The notes: a model not told the origin generated them from the sequence alone. Numbered from the stretch's first letter, positions 1 through 8,800 are shown. The stretch: 20,168 bases of DNA from an uncultured Fimbriimonadales bacterium (GCA_937934465.1 CALGZO010000002.1:1-20168); one strand, 5' to 3'. Translations and numbers: made by a program.

Positions 1-1745
1 CTTAACTCAACCATCGGCGCGTCTCTATCCACCTGAACGGTTTGACGCGGCGGCAGGCTCCCGATGTACCAACTGCCACGGGAGGTGATTATGCGGGCAT
101 TGTGGAGCGAGTAGGGCAGACGATTGGTAAGCGTTCCGACCGGTTGGGATTTGCGTGCGCGTTGCTCAATGCGCAACGCCCCCTCCACCTGACCCTGCAG
201 TTGCACGGCGCGCGTGTAGCGGAACCACTGGAAGCTCAGGTTGGTCACGCGGTAGCCCTCCACGCGCGTCGGCTCGCCTTGGATTGTGCGCATCGTTGCG
301 CCTTGCGCCACATTCGCATAGTCGGATGTGCCCGCCTCCACCATATCGCTCTGCTCGAACTGCAGGTCGTACACCCCTGCGCGTGGGAAGAAGAAGAGCG
401 CGCTGTTGATAGCGTAGGCGTCGCGGTCGCCCGCACGCGCCACGATGAGCGTCTTGACATCGCTGGAGAGCGACTGGCGGTACAAATCGCCCGCCAAGCG
501 CCATAGCACGCCGACAAACGCCAGCGCAATCAGCGGCGTGACGACCCAAGCCCAGTCCAACGCGCGCAGCCGTTTCAACACAAAGTAGTTCACAGGCACG
601 ACCAGCAAGAAGTAGATTCCCAAAAGAATCACTATTAGCCCTGCGCTGGGCGGCTTGATATCAATCGTTTGACGATCAAGGGCGCCGCCGTTGCGCGTGT
701 CGCCGCTTTGTTCCTGATGGGCAGCGGCAATAAAGGCGCTCGGGGCGAAGTTGGCGACCTGGTCGAGCAGGCGTTGCCACAGTCGGGCGCGGGCGTCGTA
801 ATCGCGCAGGGGGGCATCCATCGGGTTGAACGCCAAGAACATAATCGCGCCCAGCCCGTAGGCGCGCACGGCGACGAGGGGGACGCCCTCTTGACGGAGT
901 AGCACGCGCCCTGCACGGGGGGTGGACTGCGTCAGCGTCGCCGCGCCTTGAGGCGGGCGAGCGCGCAGCCAATCGCCCAGCGCGCGCAACTGATTGACCG
1001 TGCGCGCGCCCTGCGGCGTCACGGGGAGCCACTCCCGCAAAGTGGGGTTCTGCAGGTAGACCGCGCCTGCGCCGCCAGGCACAATCAGCAAGCCGCCCAA
1101 CATCACCCACTGACGCAGCGCGTTCCACTGCTCCGCACGCAGACGCTCCGCGCCAGCGTCTAATATAATCACACGCACGCCGCTCAGCGCAATCAACTGT
1201 TCGGGCAACAGCTCGGGACGGCAGTAAGCGACTTTGTAGACGCCTTTCAAGGCGCGACCACGAACACTGTTGAAGGCATTAGGAACGGGAGGTGTGCGCA
1301 CCTGCTCCAGCACATTCAGACCGCCTATCGCGTCGCTCACCAGCACGGCAAGTTGGTCGTATTCCAAGACCTCTCTTATCGGTTGGCGCGCTCCGACACT
1401 GACTCCGCGCGCGGTGAAGCGCACCGTCACCATGTCGCCATACGACCCCACGATGGGCGCGGCGATAATCACTTTACGCGAGCCTGCGGGCAGCTCCAGT
1501 GGGTACTGATACTCGCGTCGGTAGCCGAACCCACCCAGCGAGATGGTCAGCACGCCCTGATAGCTGCCCGATTGTGACTGCAGCTCTACAGCGATAGGGA
1601 ATGCGCCGTTGACGGCGGGACAATCGCCCAGCAGCGGCTGCACGCGCAAATCCACGGGCGATTGCCCCCACAGCAAGAGCAACGCTCCCCAAAACCCCAA
1701 GCCGAACACCCCACGCCACATGGCGGCAATTCTTACGCCGTGCAA
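1..1745 (-). CDS. Membrane protein with GATase-like domain, 3' end missing
   Basis: The reading frame is open from 1745 to the left edge, so the C-terminus is not in the window. Translation shows a hydrophobic N-terminal segment like a signal peptide or anchor, a beta-rich region, then a Rossmann-like segment (VIILDAG, then LLIVPGG, about residues 190-225) as in class I glutamine-amidotransferase-like folds. Two transmembrane helices follow, near residues 368-386 and 397-416, with a soluble beta-rich part after them. Periplasmic-facing GATase-like/BatA-like membrane proteins of several phyla have this layout, but I do not recognise the exact family and no catalytic Cys-His pair is evident. 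I chose the TTG at 1745 because AGGAG lies 7 nt upstream (1753-1757). The ATG at 1721 is the alternative and lacks a good ribosome site. The gene follows the DUF2339 gene by 13 nt and is probably cotranscribed with it. Confidence 0.72.
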   Translation of the reverse strand, partial: MHGVRIAAMWRGVFGLGFWGALLLLWGQSPVDLRVQPLLGDCPAVNGAFPIAVELQSQSGSYQGVLTISLGGFGYRREYQYPLELPAGSRKVIIAAPIVGSYGDMVTVRFTARGVSVGARQPIREVLEYDQLAVLVSDAIGGLNVLEQVRTPPVPNAFNSVRGRALKGVYKVAYCRPELLPEQLIALSGVRVIILDAGAERLRAEQWNALRQWVMLGGLLIVPGGAGAVYLQNPTLREWLPVTPQGARTVNQLRALGDWLRARPPQGAATLTQSTPRAGRVLLRQEGVPLVAVRAYGLGAIMFLAFNPMDAPLRDYDARARLWQRLLDQVANFAPSAFIAAAHQEQSGDTRNGGALDRQTIDIKPPSAGLIVILLGIYFLLVVPVNYFVLKRLRALDWAWVVTPLIALAFVGVLWRLAGDLYRQSLSSDVKTLIVARAGDRDAYAINSALFFFPRAGVYDLQFEQSDMVEAGTSDYANVAQGATMRTIQGEPTRVEGYRVTNLSFQWFRYTRAVQLQGQVEGALRIEQRARKSQPVGTLTNRLPYSLHNARIITSRGSWYIGSLPPRQTVQVDRDAPMVEL

Positions 1746-1758
1746 GAGCAGACTCCTG

Positions 1759-3549
1759 CTATGTGGCGGTTCTCGTCATCTCGAATCGGCTGTAGAGCCA
1801 CGCCACGCCTATCAGCGCGACGCCCAACCCTGCGAAGCTGAGGGCGCGATAGGGCATCTCCAGAAAGCCCAAATCGTACAGGAAGAGTTTGCAGGTGGTG
1901 AGGGCGAGTGCGCCCAGTCCCATCAGTCGCAGGGCGCGAAGTGCGGCGCGCACGCCGCCGTAGAGTAGCCCTGCGCCCATCAGCGTCCACTCCAGCGATA
2001 CGAGCAAGTGCGCCAGCGGCGCGCCGCGCTTGCCCTGCAGCTCAAAAGCGTAGAGCGTCTGCTCCGCGCTGAACCACGCGAACGCAATCACCAACCCGCC
2101 CGCGCCCAGCTGCGCCAGCGCTGCTCTCGGGAAGATGGCGTCCATCGGCGAGCTCGGCTGCGTGCGCAGGTGTCGGTTCAACTCGTACAGCGCCACACTC
2201 GCGCCCGCCATCCAGCCCAGCCACGCGACGCCATGCTCGTTGAGCAACGGCAGCGCGGTGCGTATCGGCTGCGAAATCACGCCCCACAGCGCAACCGATG
2301 CGCCGAACGCCATCAGCACGCCAAAACCGTAGATGATACGCAACCCGTTACGCAACGCCGTCATAATCAGAGCCGCCGCGAACAGGCTATACAGAAACGC
2401 CTGCGCCGACGGCTGGAACTGCACGGCAATCGCCGCCGCGAGACAGATGACGCCCAGCGTGGCGAAACTCAACGCAGCAGGCGCGTCCTGCCGATGATAC
2501 ATCCACCAGCTGACCAGTATATAGATTGCGCTAAAACTTGCAAACAGCGCGCCCGGGTAGTCGCCCCACGCCTCGCGCGAGAGCGCGTAGCCCGCAGGTA
2601 GGTACACAATACTCGCCAGCACGAACTGCCCCAAGCTGAACTCGTGGACGGCGCGTCGGCGCAGCACATCGGGCAGCAGGTAGACAACGCCGAACATCCC
2701 ATAGTAGAGGGTAATGAACCCCAGCGTGATGAGTCGATACTCTGCCTTGTAGTTGCCTAACGCCCAGCCGTACAGGAGTATCACGGTGGACGCGAGGCAC
2801 ACCGCTTGGTGCGCCCGCCACTCGCGTGCGCTGGCGATACTTAGCATGCCCAAGTTCAGCGCGGTCAGGTAGCCGAAGAAGTTGAGAGGGCTACCGCCGC
2901 CGTTGCCGTCGTTTAGCCAGATAGGCGCAGCGAACCCGCCCAGCGTCGCCACAATCGCCAGCGTCTGCGAGTTGCGCCGCCACGCCAGCGCGACGCCCAG
3001 CGCGGTGGTCGCCGCCATCGCCAAGAACGCGCCTGCGAAAGTGAACAGCTGATACCGCTCCCAGCCTGCCCAAGTGGTCAGGTAGAGCGTAGCCAAGCCT
3101 GCGCCCATCAAGCCGTCCACGAACCAGCCTTCCGAGCGACGCCGCGCCAAGCCGCCCAAGCCCAGCAACGCGAACCCGCCAAGATAGCCCAGCGCGAGCC
3201 GACCCTCAGGCGATAGGCGCGTCCACGCCCAACCCATAAAAAACGCCGCCGCGAGCAGTATCAGCGTAATCCCCGTGTAGAGGGCGACCTTGCCGCCCAG
3301 CAACCGCTCGAACCACTGCAAGCTCGCGTCGCCTGCCGACGGGCTGACGCTCGAAGGTTCAACAGAAGGTCGCAGGGCAGCCGACGGAGCGGACGGCTCG
3401 GTGGGCGTCTTCGGCGCGGCAGGAGACGACGGTTGAGACGCCTGCGCCGACTCCGCCGCCATACGCCGCTCCAACTCACGCACCCGATCGGCAAGCGCGT
3501 TCAACTGCGCCTTAATCTGTTCCAGTTCACGACGCGACTGTTCCGACAC
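1759..3549 (-). CDS. DUF2339 family polytopic membrane protein
   Basis: This encodes about 596 residues. The N-terminus (residues 1-30) is a charged helix likely to form a coiled coil (EQSRRELEQIKAQLNALADR). A Pro/Ser/Ala-rich linker follows (to about residue 75), then a run of many hydrophobic helices to the end, beginning with the family-like LLGGKVALYTGITLILLAAA segment. This order (coiled coil, disordered linker, a dozen or more helices) is typical of DUF2339 proteins, whose function is unknown. I preferred the GTG at 3549 because GGAGG lies 8 nt upstream (3558-3562). An ATG at 3573 with AAGGA 5 nt upstream is a real alternative that adds eight residues. The open frame continues upstream to 3780, but that part crosses the divergent aldo/keto reductase promoter and start and is not credible. 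The gene is first in a two-gene unit with the GATase-like membrane protein. Confidence 0.85.
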   Translation of the reverse strand: MSEQSRRELEQIKAQLNALADRVRELERRMAAESAQASQPSSPAAPKTPTEPSAPSAALRPSVEPSSVSPSAGDASLQWFERLLGGKVALYTGITLILLAAAFFMGWAWTRLSPEGRLALGYLGGFALLGLGGLARRRSEGWFVDGLMGAGLATLYLTTWAGWERYQLFTFAGAFLAMAATTALGVALAWRRNSQTLAIVATLGGFAAPIWLNDGNGGGSPLNFFGYLTALNLGMLSIASAREWRAHQAVCLASTVILLYGWALGNYKAEYRLITLGFITLYYGMFGVVYLLPDVLRRRAVHEFSLGQFVLASIVYLPAGYALSREAWGDYPGALFASFSAIYILVSWWMYHRQDAPAALSFATLGVICLAAAIAVQFQPSAQAFLYSLFAAALIMTALRNGLRIIYGFGVLMAFGASVALWGVISQPIRTALPLLNEHGVAWLGWMAGASVALYELNRHLRTQPSSPMDAIFPRAALAQLGAGGLVIAFAWFSAEQTLYAFELQGKRGAPLAHLLVSLEWTLMGAGLLYGGVRAALRALRLMGLGALALTTCKLFLYDLGFLEMPYRALSFAGLGVALIGVAWLYSRFEMTRTAT

Positions 3550-3597
3550 TTTAAACACCTCCGAACTATACATACGCATCCTTTTGCATGCTTCCTG

Positions 3598-3613
3598 TAG
3601 GACTTTAGTCCTA
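3598..3613. promoter_or_regulatory. Perfect palindrome in the divergent promoter region, candidate operator
   Basis: TAGGACT and AGTCCTA form 7-bp arms around a TT centre. The element ends 9 bp before the -10 box of the aldo/keto reductase, where a repressor or activator dimer would sit across the -35 region. It lies between two divergently transcribed genes and could serve either. A role as operator is inferred from position and symmetry only. Confidence 0.4.
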
Positions 3614-3622
3614 AATGTGAAG

Positions 3623-3628
3623 TATAAT
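3623..3628 (+). promoter_or_regulatory. -10 box TATAAT, probable leaderless promoter of the aldo/keto reductase
   Basis: A consensus TATAAT is followed by only six bases before the ATG at 3635. Transcription normally starts about 7 nt after the -10 box, which places +1 on the A of the ATG. No Shine-Dalgarno sequence could fit. No convincing -35 is present; the palindrome occupies that position. Confidence 0.6.
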
Positions 3629-3634
3629 ACCGTT

Positions 3635-4483
3635 ATGAGCCGAGAGTTGCCGAAGCGCGTGTACGGTAAGACGGGCGTGCAGATGCCGATACTGGCGTTA
3701 GGGGGCGCGGGCGTGCTGCAGGATATAACTCGCAAGCGCGATGCCATCGAGATTATCCGCGAAGCGGTCAACGCGGGCATCTACTACTTGGACACCGCGC
3801 AGCAGTATCGTGACAGCGAGCTGATATTTGGCGAGGCTATTGAGGGGATGCGCGACAGGGTCTTCCTCAGCACGAAGAGCGATAAGCGCACCTACGACGG
3901 CGCGTGGCGCGAGCTTGAAAGTAGCCTCAAACGCCTGCGCACCGACCGACTGGAGCAGTGGATTGTGCATCATGTCTCTTACCCGCGCGAGATTGAGCAG
4001 CTGTTCGCGTCCGACGGCGCAATCAGAGCGTTCCAGCAAGCGAAAGAGCAAAAAATCGTGAAATATGTGGGCATTTCGGGGCACCACGACCCTGAAGTGC
4101 TGAGAACGGCGATGGAGCGGTTCCCGTTCGATATGACGCTGATACCGCTCAACCCGACCGAGCCGCACCATCCGCGCGCGTTTACGCGCGAGTTTCTGGA
4201 CTACGCGCGTCGCAAGGGCGTCGCGATTGCCGTGATGAAGGTGATGGGCGTCGGGCGGCTGGTCGGCGAGGGCAAGTTCACTGTGCGCGAGCTGTTCCGC
4301 TACGCGCTGAGCTTTCCCATACACACTGCGGTCATTTTGCCGAACAGCCTGCGCGAGTTGCGCGAGTTGGTGCAAGCGGCGCGCGAGTTCACGCCGATAA
4401 CCCCTGCCGAGCGCAGCGCATTAGAAGAGCGGGGCAAGCCGCTGGCTAACCAAGTCGCGGGAATGTACCACCAGTGGCCCTAA
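3635..4483 (+). CDS. Aldo/keto reductase family oxidoreductase
   Basis: This is a 282-residue NAD(P)H-dependent (alpha/beta)8-barrel reductase. The AKR tetrad can be placed: Asp53 and Tyr58 in LDTAQQYRDSE, Lys81 in STKSDK, and His112 or His113 in WIVHHVS. Strands such as VKYVGISGHH and IAVMKVMGVG follow the family pattern, and the length is normal for a compact bacterial AKR. It lacks the C-terminal 4Fe-4S domain found in some longer relatives. The substrate cannot be named. I chose the ATG at 3635 because it opens the conserved N-terminal strand and sits directly after a TATAAT box. The in-frame TTG at 3584 would run through the palindrome and promoter. The gene is monocistronic: its stop overlaps that of the convergent zinc-ribbon gene by 4 nt. 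Confidence 0.9.
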   Translation: MSRELPKRVYGKTGVQMPILALGGAGVLQDITRKRDAIEIIREAVNAGIYYLDTAQQYRDSELIFGEAIEGMRDRVFLSTKSDKRTYDGAWRELESSLKRLRTDRLEQWIVHHVSYPREIEQLFASDGAIRAFQQAKEQKIVKYVGISGHHDPEVLRTAMERFPFDMTLIPLNPTEPHHPRAFTREFLDYARRKGVAIAVMKVMGVGRLVGEGKFTVRELFRYALSFPIHTAVILPNSLRELRELVQAAREFTPITPAERSALEERGKPLANQVAGMYHQWP

Positions 4484-4794
4484 TCGAAGATGTCGAACAA
4501 ATCTTCCAGCCAGTCGCGTTTTTTGCGTCGTTTGCGTTTGTGGCGGTCGTCGTCTTCGTAGTCGTCGTCTTCGTAGCGTGGGGCAGGGCGGCGCGGCTCG
4601 GAGCGATGCGGCGCTGGGTGGGGCGCTGGCGGCGCGGCGCGCTCGACGCCATGCATCTCCTGCAGATGACGCTCGATAATCTTGTCCAGCTCGCCCCTAT
4701 CGAGCCACACGCCCCGACAAGTAGCGCAGTAATCGATCTCTATGCCTGCTCGCACGGCTATCTGGAGCGGTTCGTTGCACACAGGGCATTTCAT
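4480..4794 (-). CDS. Zinc-ribbon protein, zf-TFIIB family
   Basis: This is a 104-residue protein with one treble-clef or zinc-ribbon unit: Cys3-x2-Cys6 and Cys23-x2-Cys26, followed by the family signature GVWLDRGELDKI. The rest is low complexity: a Pro/Ala/His linker, an acidic patch (about residues 75-83, EDDDYEDDD), a strongly basic patch (about residues 84-93) and an acidic C-terminus. The family is widespread but its role in bacteria is not established; nucleic-acid or protein binding is a guess. AGGAG lies 6 nt before the ATG and overlaps the end of the SDR gene, so translation is probably coupled to it. The gene is last in the acyl-CoA dehydrogenase-SDR unit. Confidence 0.85.
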   Translation of the reverse strand: MKCPVCNEPLQIAVRAGIEIDYCATCRGVWLDRGELDKIIERHLQEMHGVERAAPPAPHPAPHRSEPRRPAPRYEDDDYEDDDRHKRKRRKKRDWLEDLFDIFD

Positions 4795-4804
4795 AGCGGT
4801 ACTC

Positions 4805-5530
4805 CTAACTCAGTCCGTACACGGGTATCGCGGCGCCGTGGATGGCGCGCGCGGCGGGCGAGCAGAGGAACATGATGACCTCGCCGATGGCTTCGGGCGA
4901 CACCCAGCGGCTGAAATCGGCGTCAGGGCGCGCCGCGCGATTGGCAGGCGTGTCGATAGTGCCTGGCAAGACGCAGTTCACTTGAACGCCGTACTCTTTG
5001 AGTTCGGCGGCGAGCGTTTCGGTGAGCCGTATCACGCCCGCTTTGGCGGCGCAGTAGCCCGCGCCGCCGCCGAAACCTGCCAGCCCCGCCCTGCCAGAGA
5101 TATGCACCATCGCGCCGCCGCCTGAGCGCACCAGCAGCGGCGCAATCGCCCGCGAGACCAGAAACGCCGTGCGCAGGTTCATATCCAACATCTGCTCCCA
5201 CGCATCCACGGGCGTCTCATGCACGGGCGGACCCGCCGTGAAGCCGCCGACTGTGTTCACCAGCGCGTAGAGCTTGCCGAAACGGTCGTCCACCGCGCGT
5301 GCGAGGCGGTCGCAATCGTCGGGCGAGCGCAGGTCAACCCCGCCGACGAGCAAGTGGCGCGTATCCAACGCAAGGTCGGCAAATAACTGGTGGAGCAGCG
5401 TCTCCTCACGGGCGCACAGGGCGAGCGTCGCGCCCGCCCCCTGAAACTGCCGAGCGACCGCACGCCCCAACGCCCCCGTCGCGCCCGTGATAAGCACTAC
5501 CTGGTCGCTAAAGTCATAGGTAAGCATCAT
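4805..5530 (-). CDS. Short-chain dehydrogenase/reductase
   Basis: This is a 241-residue classical SDR. The Rossmann nucleotide motif TGATGALG is at residues 15-22, a variant NTVGG replaces NNAG at 92-96, and Asn118, Ser145, Tyr159 and Lys163 (YCAAK) complete the catalytic tetrad. The PGTIDT loop lies near 189-194. It is an NAD(P)-dependent oxidoreductase, and its place right after an acyl-CoA dehydrogenase suggests a 3-hydroxyacyl or related step. FabG-like activity cannot be told from sequence alone. The start codon overlaps the TGA of the preceding gene by one base. A second ATG follows immediately at 5527, so the N-terminus is Met-Met-Leu or Met-Leu. Confidence 0.92.
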   Translation of the reverse strand: MMLTYDFSDQVVLITGATGALGRAVARQFQGAGATLALCAREETLLHQLFADLALDTRHLLVGGVDLRSPDDCDRLARAVDDRFGKLYALVNTVGGFTAGPPVHETPVDAWEQMLDMNLRTAFLVSRAIAPLLVRSGGGAMVHISGRAGLAGFGGGAGYCAAKAGVIRLTETLAAELKEYGVQVNCVLPGTIDTPANRAARPDADFSRWVSPEAIGEVIMFLCSPAARAIHGAAIPVYGLS

Positions 5531-6744
5531 CAGCCTTCGCTATCTTCGGCGAACGGGTAGGTCGGCAAGTGGATGCGCAACGGCTTGTCCACGCGATAGC
5601 CCAGCGCGTAGTCGGCTTGGAGCAGAGTGTGGATTTCCGAAGTGCCCTCGTAGATTGTGGCGCCTTTGCTGTTGCGGTAGAACCGCTCCACAGGGTACTC
5701 ATCGGAGAAGCCGTAGGAGCCGAAGAGCTGCACGGCGGCGTTGGCGGCGCGTTGCGCGGCTTCCGTGCTGTACCACTTCGCCAGCGAGGTCTCGCGCGTG
5801 TTGCGCAGCCCCACATTCTTCATCCAGCCGACCTTCTGGTAGAGCAGGGCGCTGATTTGATAGTCGGCTTCCATCTGCGCAATCTTCTGCTTGATGAGCT
5901 GATGCTCGGCGAGCGGCTTACCGAAGGTTTTGCGCTCTTTGGCGTAGCGGACGGACTCGTCCAAGCAAGCGCGGATGAGCCCCGCCGCGCCCGCCGCGAC
6001 GGTGTATCGCCCCTGATCGAGGGCGAACATCGCGATTTTGAAGCCTTCGCCCTCCTCGCCGATGCGATTTTCGAGGGGTATTTCGACATTCTCGAACACC
6101 ACGCCGCCCGTGTTGCCCGCGCGCACGCCGAGCTTGCCTTTGAGCGTGTAGGGCTGCACTCCGGGGCGCTCGCGCTCCACGAAGAACGCGCTCATGCCCG
6201 AATGGTCGCGTTGAGCCTTCTTCTCCATGTCGGTCCACGCCACCACCAGATACTGGTCGGCGACTTCGGCGAGCGAGATCCAGATTTTCTCGCCGTTGAG
6301 GATGTATCGGTCGCCCTCACGGCGCGCGGTGGACTGCATCCCGACCACATCGCTGCCTGCGTTGGGTTCCGTGAGGCAGAACGCGCCGAGCCGTTCGCCC
6401 CGCGCTTGGGGGATGAGCAGGCGACGCTTCTGCTCCTCGTTGCCCCACGCCATCAGCGTCATCGCGGTCAGCCCCACATGCACCGACATCACCACGCGCA
6501 GGAAGGTGTCGCCGTACTCCAGCTCCTCGCAGGCGACGCCCAGCGCGATGTAGTCCAGCCCCGAGCCGCCCCACTTGCGCGGCACACAAATGCCGAGCAA
6601 GCCGAGCTCCGCCATACGCTGATAGACCTTGGGGTCTGCCCCATGTCGATCCCACTCGCGGATGTGGGGCTTAACCTCGTTCTCCACAAAGCGTCGCACG
6701 GTATCGCGCACCATCAGGTGCTCCTCAGAGAGTGTGAAGTCCAT
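5530..6744 (-). CDS. Acyl-CoA dehydrogenase family protein
   Basis: This is a 404-residue flavoprotein that oxidises an acyl-CoA at the alpha-beta bond, passing electrons to ETF. It has an N-terminal helical domain (to about residue 120), a middle beta domain with LTEPNAGSD (125-132) and GEKIWIS (151-157), and a C-terminal helical domain with FALDQGRYTVA and RKTFGKPL. The catalytic-base motif YEGTSE is present (Glu366), in the position used by short/medium-chain and glutaryl-type enzymes. Chain length cannot be assigned. AAGGAGG lies 8 nt before the ATG at 6744; the frame upstream to 6816 runs through the promoter and is rejected. It heads an operon with the SDR and the zinc-ribbon gene. No ETF or enoyl-CoA hydratase gene lies in this window. 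Confidence 0.93.
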   Translation of the reverse strand: MDFTLSEEHLMVRDTVRRFVENEVKPHIREWDRHGADPKVYQRMAELGLLGICVPRKWGGSGLDYIALGVACEELEYGDTFLRVVMSVHVGLTAMTLMAWGNEEQKRRLLIPQARGERLGAFCLTEPNAGSDVVGMQSTARREGDRYILNGEKIWISLAEVADQYLVVAWTDMEKKAQRDHSGMSAFFVERERPGVQPYTLKGKLGVRAGNTGGVVFENVEIPLENRIGEEGEGFKIAMFALDQGRYTVAAGAAGLIRACLDESVRYAKERKTFGKPLAEHQLIKQKIAQMEADYQISALLYQKVGWMKNVGLRNTRETSLAKWYSTEAAQRAANAAVQLFGSYGFSDEYPVERFYRNSKGATIYEGTSEIHTLLQADYALGYRVDKPLRIHLPTYPFAEDSEG

Positions 6745-6766
6745 AATAACTGCCTCCTTACGGCTT

Positions 6767-6779
6767 AGATTGTACCTAA
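6767..6779 (-). promoter_or_regulatory. Promoter element TTAGGTACAATCT before acyl-CoA dehydrogenase
   Basis: On the minus strand the -10-like TACAAT (6769-6774) follows the TAG stop of the kinase gene directly. The start codon is 24 nt downstream, with a good Shine-Dalgarno site between. The same 13 bases occur at 14381-14393 in the same context before sucD. No -35 is evident. This would uncouple the dehydrogenase operon from the upstream kinase. Confidence 0.5.
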
Positions 6780-8782
6780 ACGCCGAGCGTTCTGCTCCAT
6801 GCAGGGAAGGCGACACAGAAGGTCGTTCCGACGCCCTCCTCGCTGTCTAAGGTGATGAATCCGCTGTTCTGTCGGACAATCCCGTAGACCGTCGCCAAGC
6901 CCAGCCCCGTGTTGCCGACGCCCTTAGTGCTGAAGAACGGCTCGAAGATGCGCTCGCGCAGGTGTGGCGGGATGCCTGCGCCTGTGTCGCGCGCTTCCAG
7001 ACACACATAGTCGCCAGGCGGAATCTGCTCTTCGGGCGCGACGGCGTTCGGGGGGGCTTGAGTGAAGGTCTTTCGGAGAGTTGTCAGGGTCAGCACGCCG
7101 CCTTTGGGGAGCATGGCGTCGCGGGCGTTCACGGCTAAGTTCATAATCACCTGTTCCAACTGCGTGGGGTCGATGTAGATTGTGGCGTCGGCGTCTGTAA
7201 GATGTATCTCCAAGCGCACTGTCTCGCCCAGAGTGCGCTCGAGCAGCGGCGCGAGGTCGCGGACGACGCGGTTCAGGTCGGTGGGTTGCGGTTGCGTGAG
7301 TTGTTTGCGGGCGAATCCGAGCAGTTGGCGGACGAGGTTCGCCGCGCGCTCGCTGGCTTCGATGATGCGTTGCAGGTCGGCTTGGGCAGGGTGGTCTTGG
7401 GGTAGGCGCGTCTGCGCGAGCTCCGCGAAACCTAAGATGGCGGTGAGCAGATTATTGAAATCATGCGCGACGCCGCCCGCGAGCTGCCCGATGCTCTCCA
7501 TCTTCTCGGCGTGGAACAGTCGCTGCTCCAGCAGCTTGCGCTCGGTGATATCGATGTCGGCGCACACGAAGTGCGTGTGATGGTCAAAGCTGATGGGGAA
7601 CAGCGACGAGAAGACATAGCGTTGCTTACCGTCAGCGGTGCGCACGCGCCACTCGCGGATAGGCGCAGGTTCGTGGGTCTGCGCAACCTGCTGCAGCATC
7701 TCCATAAACTCACGGTGCTGCTCGGGAGTGAACAGCGAACCCTCCAGCGTCTTGCCCAGCATTTCAGATTCCGAATAGCCATAGATGCGTTCGGAAGCGC
7801 GGTTCCAAGACAGCACACGCCCCTGCTCATCCAGTATCTGCATAGCGAGGCTGGGCGCGTTGTCTATGATGGCGCGGAGTTGTTTATAGGCGTGATTGAG
7901 CCGTTGCGCATACTCGCGCTGCTGCGTGAGCGCACTGGCGACCACCATAAACACGCTGAAGTTGAACAGGGTGAAAAACCAGCCGACGAGGAACTCTGGG
8001 AGCTGGATGGGCGACTCGGCTCTCCAGCGAGCGACCTCCTCGCTAAGCATTATTATAATTACTAAACTCATCCACGAGACGCCGCGCTGCTGGAAGATGA
8101 AGGTAGCCGCGACGAAGGCAGGCAGCACGATGGTCAGCGACGGACCTTGCACCCAGCCGATTTTGTGGATGTAGAAGCCCAACGACACCGAAGCCATGCC
8201 CAGCAGGGTGAGCATCGCCAGCAGCGCGTATTCGCGCTTGCGCATGCGCCAATTGTTCCACCAAGTGAGCAGCAGCCCGCCCAGCACCAGATGCCCCAAA
8301 AAGTCGCCCATCCAGCGGTGCAGCACAGAAATATGCCACTGGTCAGCGGGCGTGAGGTTGTAGGCAACCCTCAAGCCTGTGTTGAGAAGCGGGGAGATTA
8401 TCGAGACGAGGGCGCATAGCGCAAGGAACAGCACTCCATCGCGCCAGTGGGGCAGGCGTGGGTGGATGTTCAGAGCGCGGATGAGCCATGCGCCCACGCC
8501 TGCTTGGAGCATCACGGGGACTGCGCTCAGGAACGCTAAGTCTGCAAGCCCCCAAGCGCGCCATACGATGAACCCTACGCCCAGCCCCGCGCCCACCAGC
8601 CCAATCGGGTAGCCCCACCAGTAAGTCAGCCCCAGCGCCACGCCTGCTGGCAGCCAGATAGTGCTGCTACGGTCGGGTAGGAACGCTAACTCGAGGCTAA
8701 GCCATGCGGTCAGCACATACGCCAGCGCAACTACTGCCGTTCTCAACACTGCACGGGCGACAGTGGATAGCTGCGGAGTCAT
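6776..8782 (-). CDS. MASE1-PAS sensor histidine kinase
   Basis: This is a 668-residue membrane sensor kinase. Residues 1 to about 290 form a multi-helix MASE1-type sensor (LAYVLTAWLSLELAFLPD, then IWLPAGVALGL). A PAS domain follows (about 300-415, with ILDEQGRVLSWNRASERIYGY). The transmitter has the phospho-acceptor His440 in AGGVAHDFNNLL, the N box NLAVNARDAM (548-557), DTGAGIP (599-605) and TGLGLATVYGIV (625-636). All catalytic motifs are intact. It has no receiver domain, and no response regulator is encoded in the window, so it is an orphan here. The signal is unknown. The gene begins 18 nt after wecB without a clear ribosome site, which suggests cotranscription and coupled translation. 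Its stop codon lies inside the promoter of the acyl-CoA dehydrogenase operon. Confidence 0.93.
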   Translation of the reverse strand: MTPQLSTVARAVLRTAVVALAYVLTAWLSLELAFLPDRSSTIWLPAGVALGLTYWWGYPIGLVGAGLGVGFIVWRAWGLADLAFLSAVPVMLQAGVGAWLIRALNIHPRLPHWRDGVLFLALCALVSIISPLLNTGLRVAYNLTPADQWHISVLHRWMGDFLGHLVLGGLLLTWWNNWRMRKREYALLAMLTLLGMASVSLGFYIHKIGWVQGPSLTIVLPAFVAATFIFQQRGVSWMSLVIIIMLSEEVARWRAESPIQLPEFLVGWFFTLFNFSVFMVVASALTQQREYAQRLNHAYKQLRAIIDNAPSLAMQILDEQGRVLSWNRASERIYGYSESEMLGKTLEGSLFTPEQHREFMEMLQQVAQTHEPAPIREWRVRTADGKQRYVFSSLFPISFDHHTHFVCADIDITERKLLEQRLFHAEKMESIGQLAGGVAHDFNNLLTAILGFAELAQTRLPQDHPAQADLQRIIEASERAANLVRQLLGFARKQLTQPQPTDLNRVVRDLAPLLERTLGETVRLEIHLTDADATIYIDPTQLEQVIMNLAVNARDAMLPKGGVLTLTTLRKTFTQAPPNAVAPEEQIPPGDYVCLEARDTGAGIPPHLRERIFEPFFSTKGVGNTGLGLATVYGIVRQNSGFITLDSEEGVGTTFCVAFPAWSRTLGV

Positions 8783-8800
8783 CGTAATCGTCGTTAGGCG

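Noticed and set aside
3574..3780. N-terminal extension of the DUF2339 protein
   Set aside because: It would run through the aldo/keto reductase start and the shared promoter region. The extension has no coiled-coil or membrane character and better ribosome sites exist downstream.
5569..6768. A 399-codon plus-strand frame opposite acyl-CoA dehydrogenase
   Set aside because: It is a shadow of the acyl-CoA dehydrogenase codons, with no family features and no ribosome site. The minus-strand frame carries complete family signatures.
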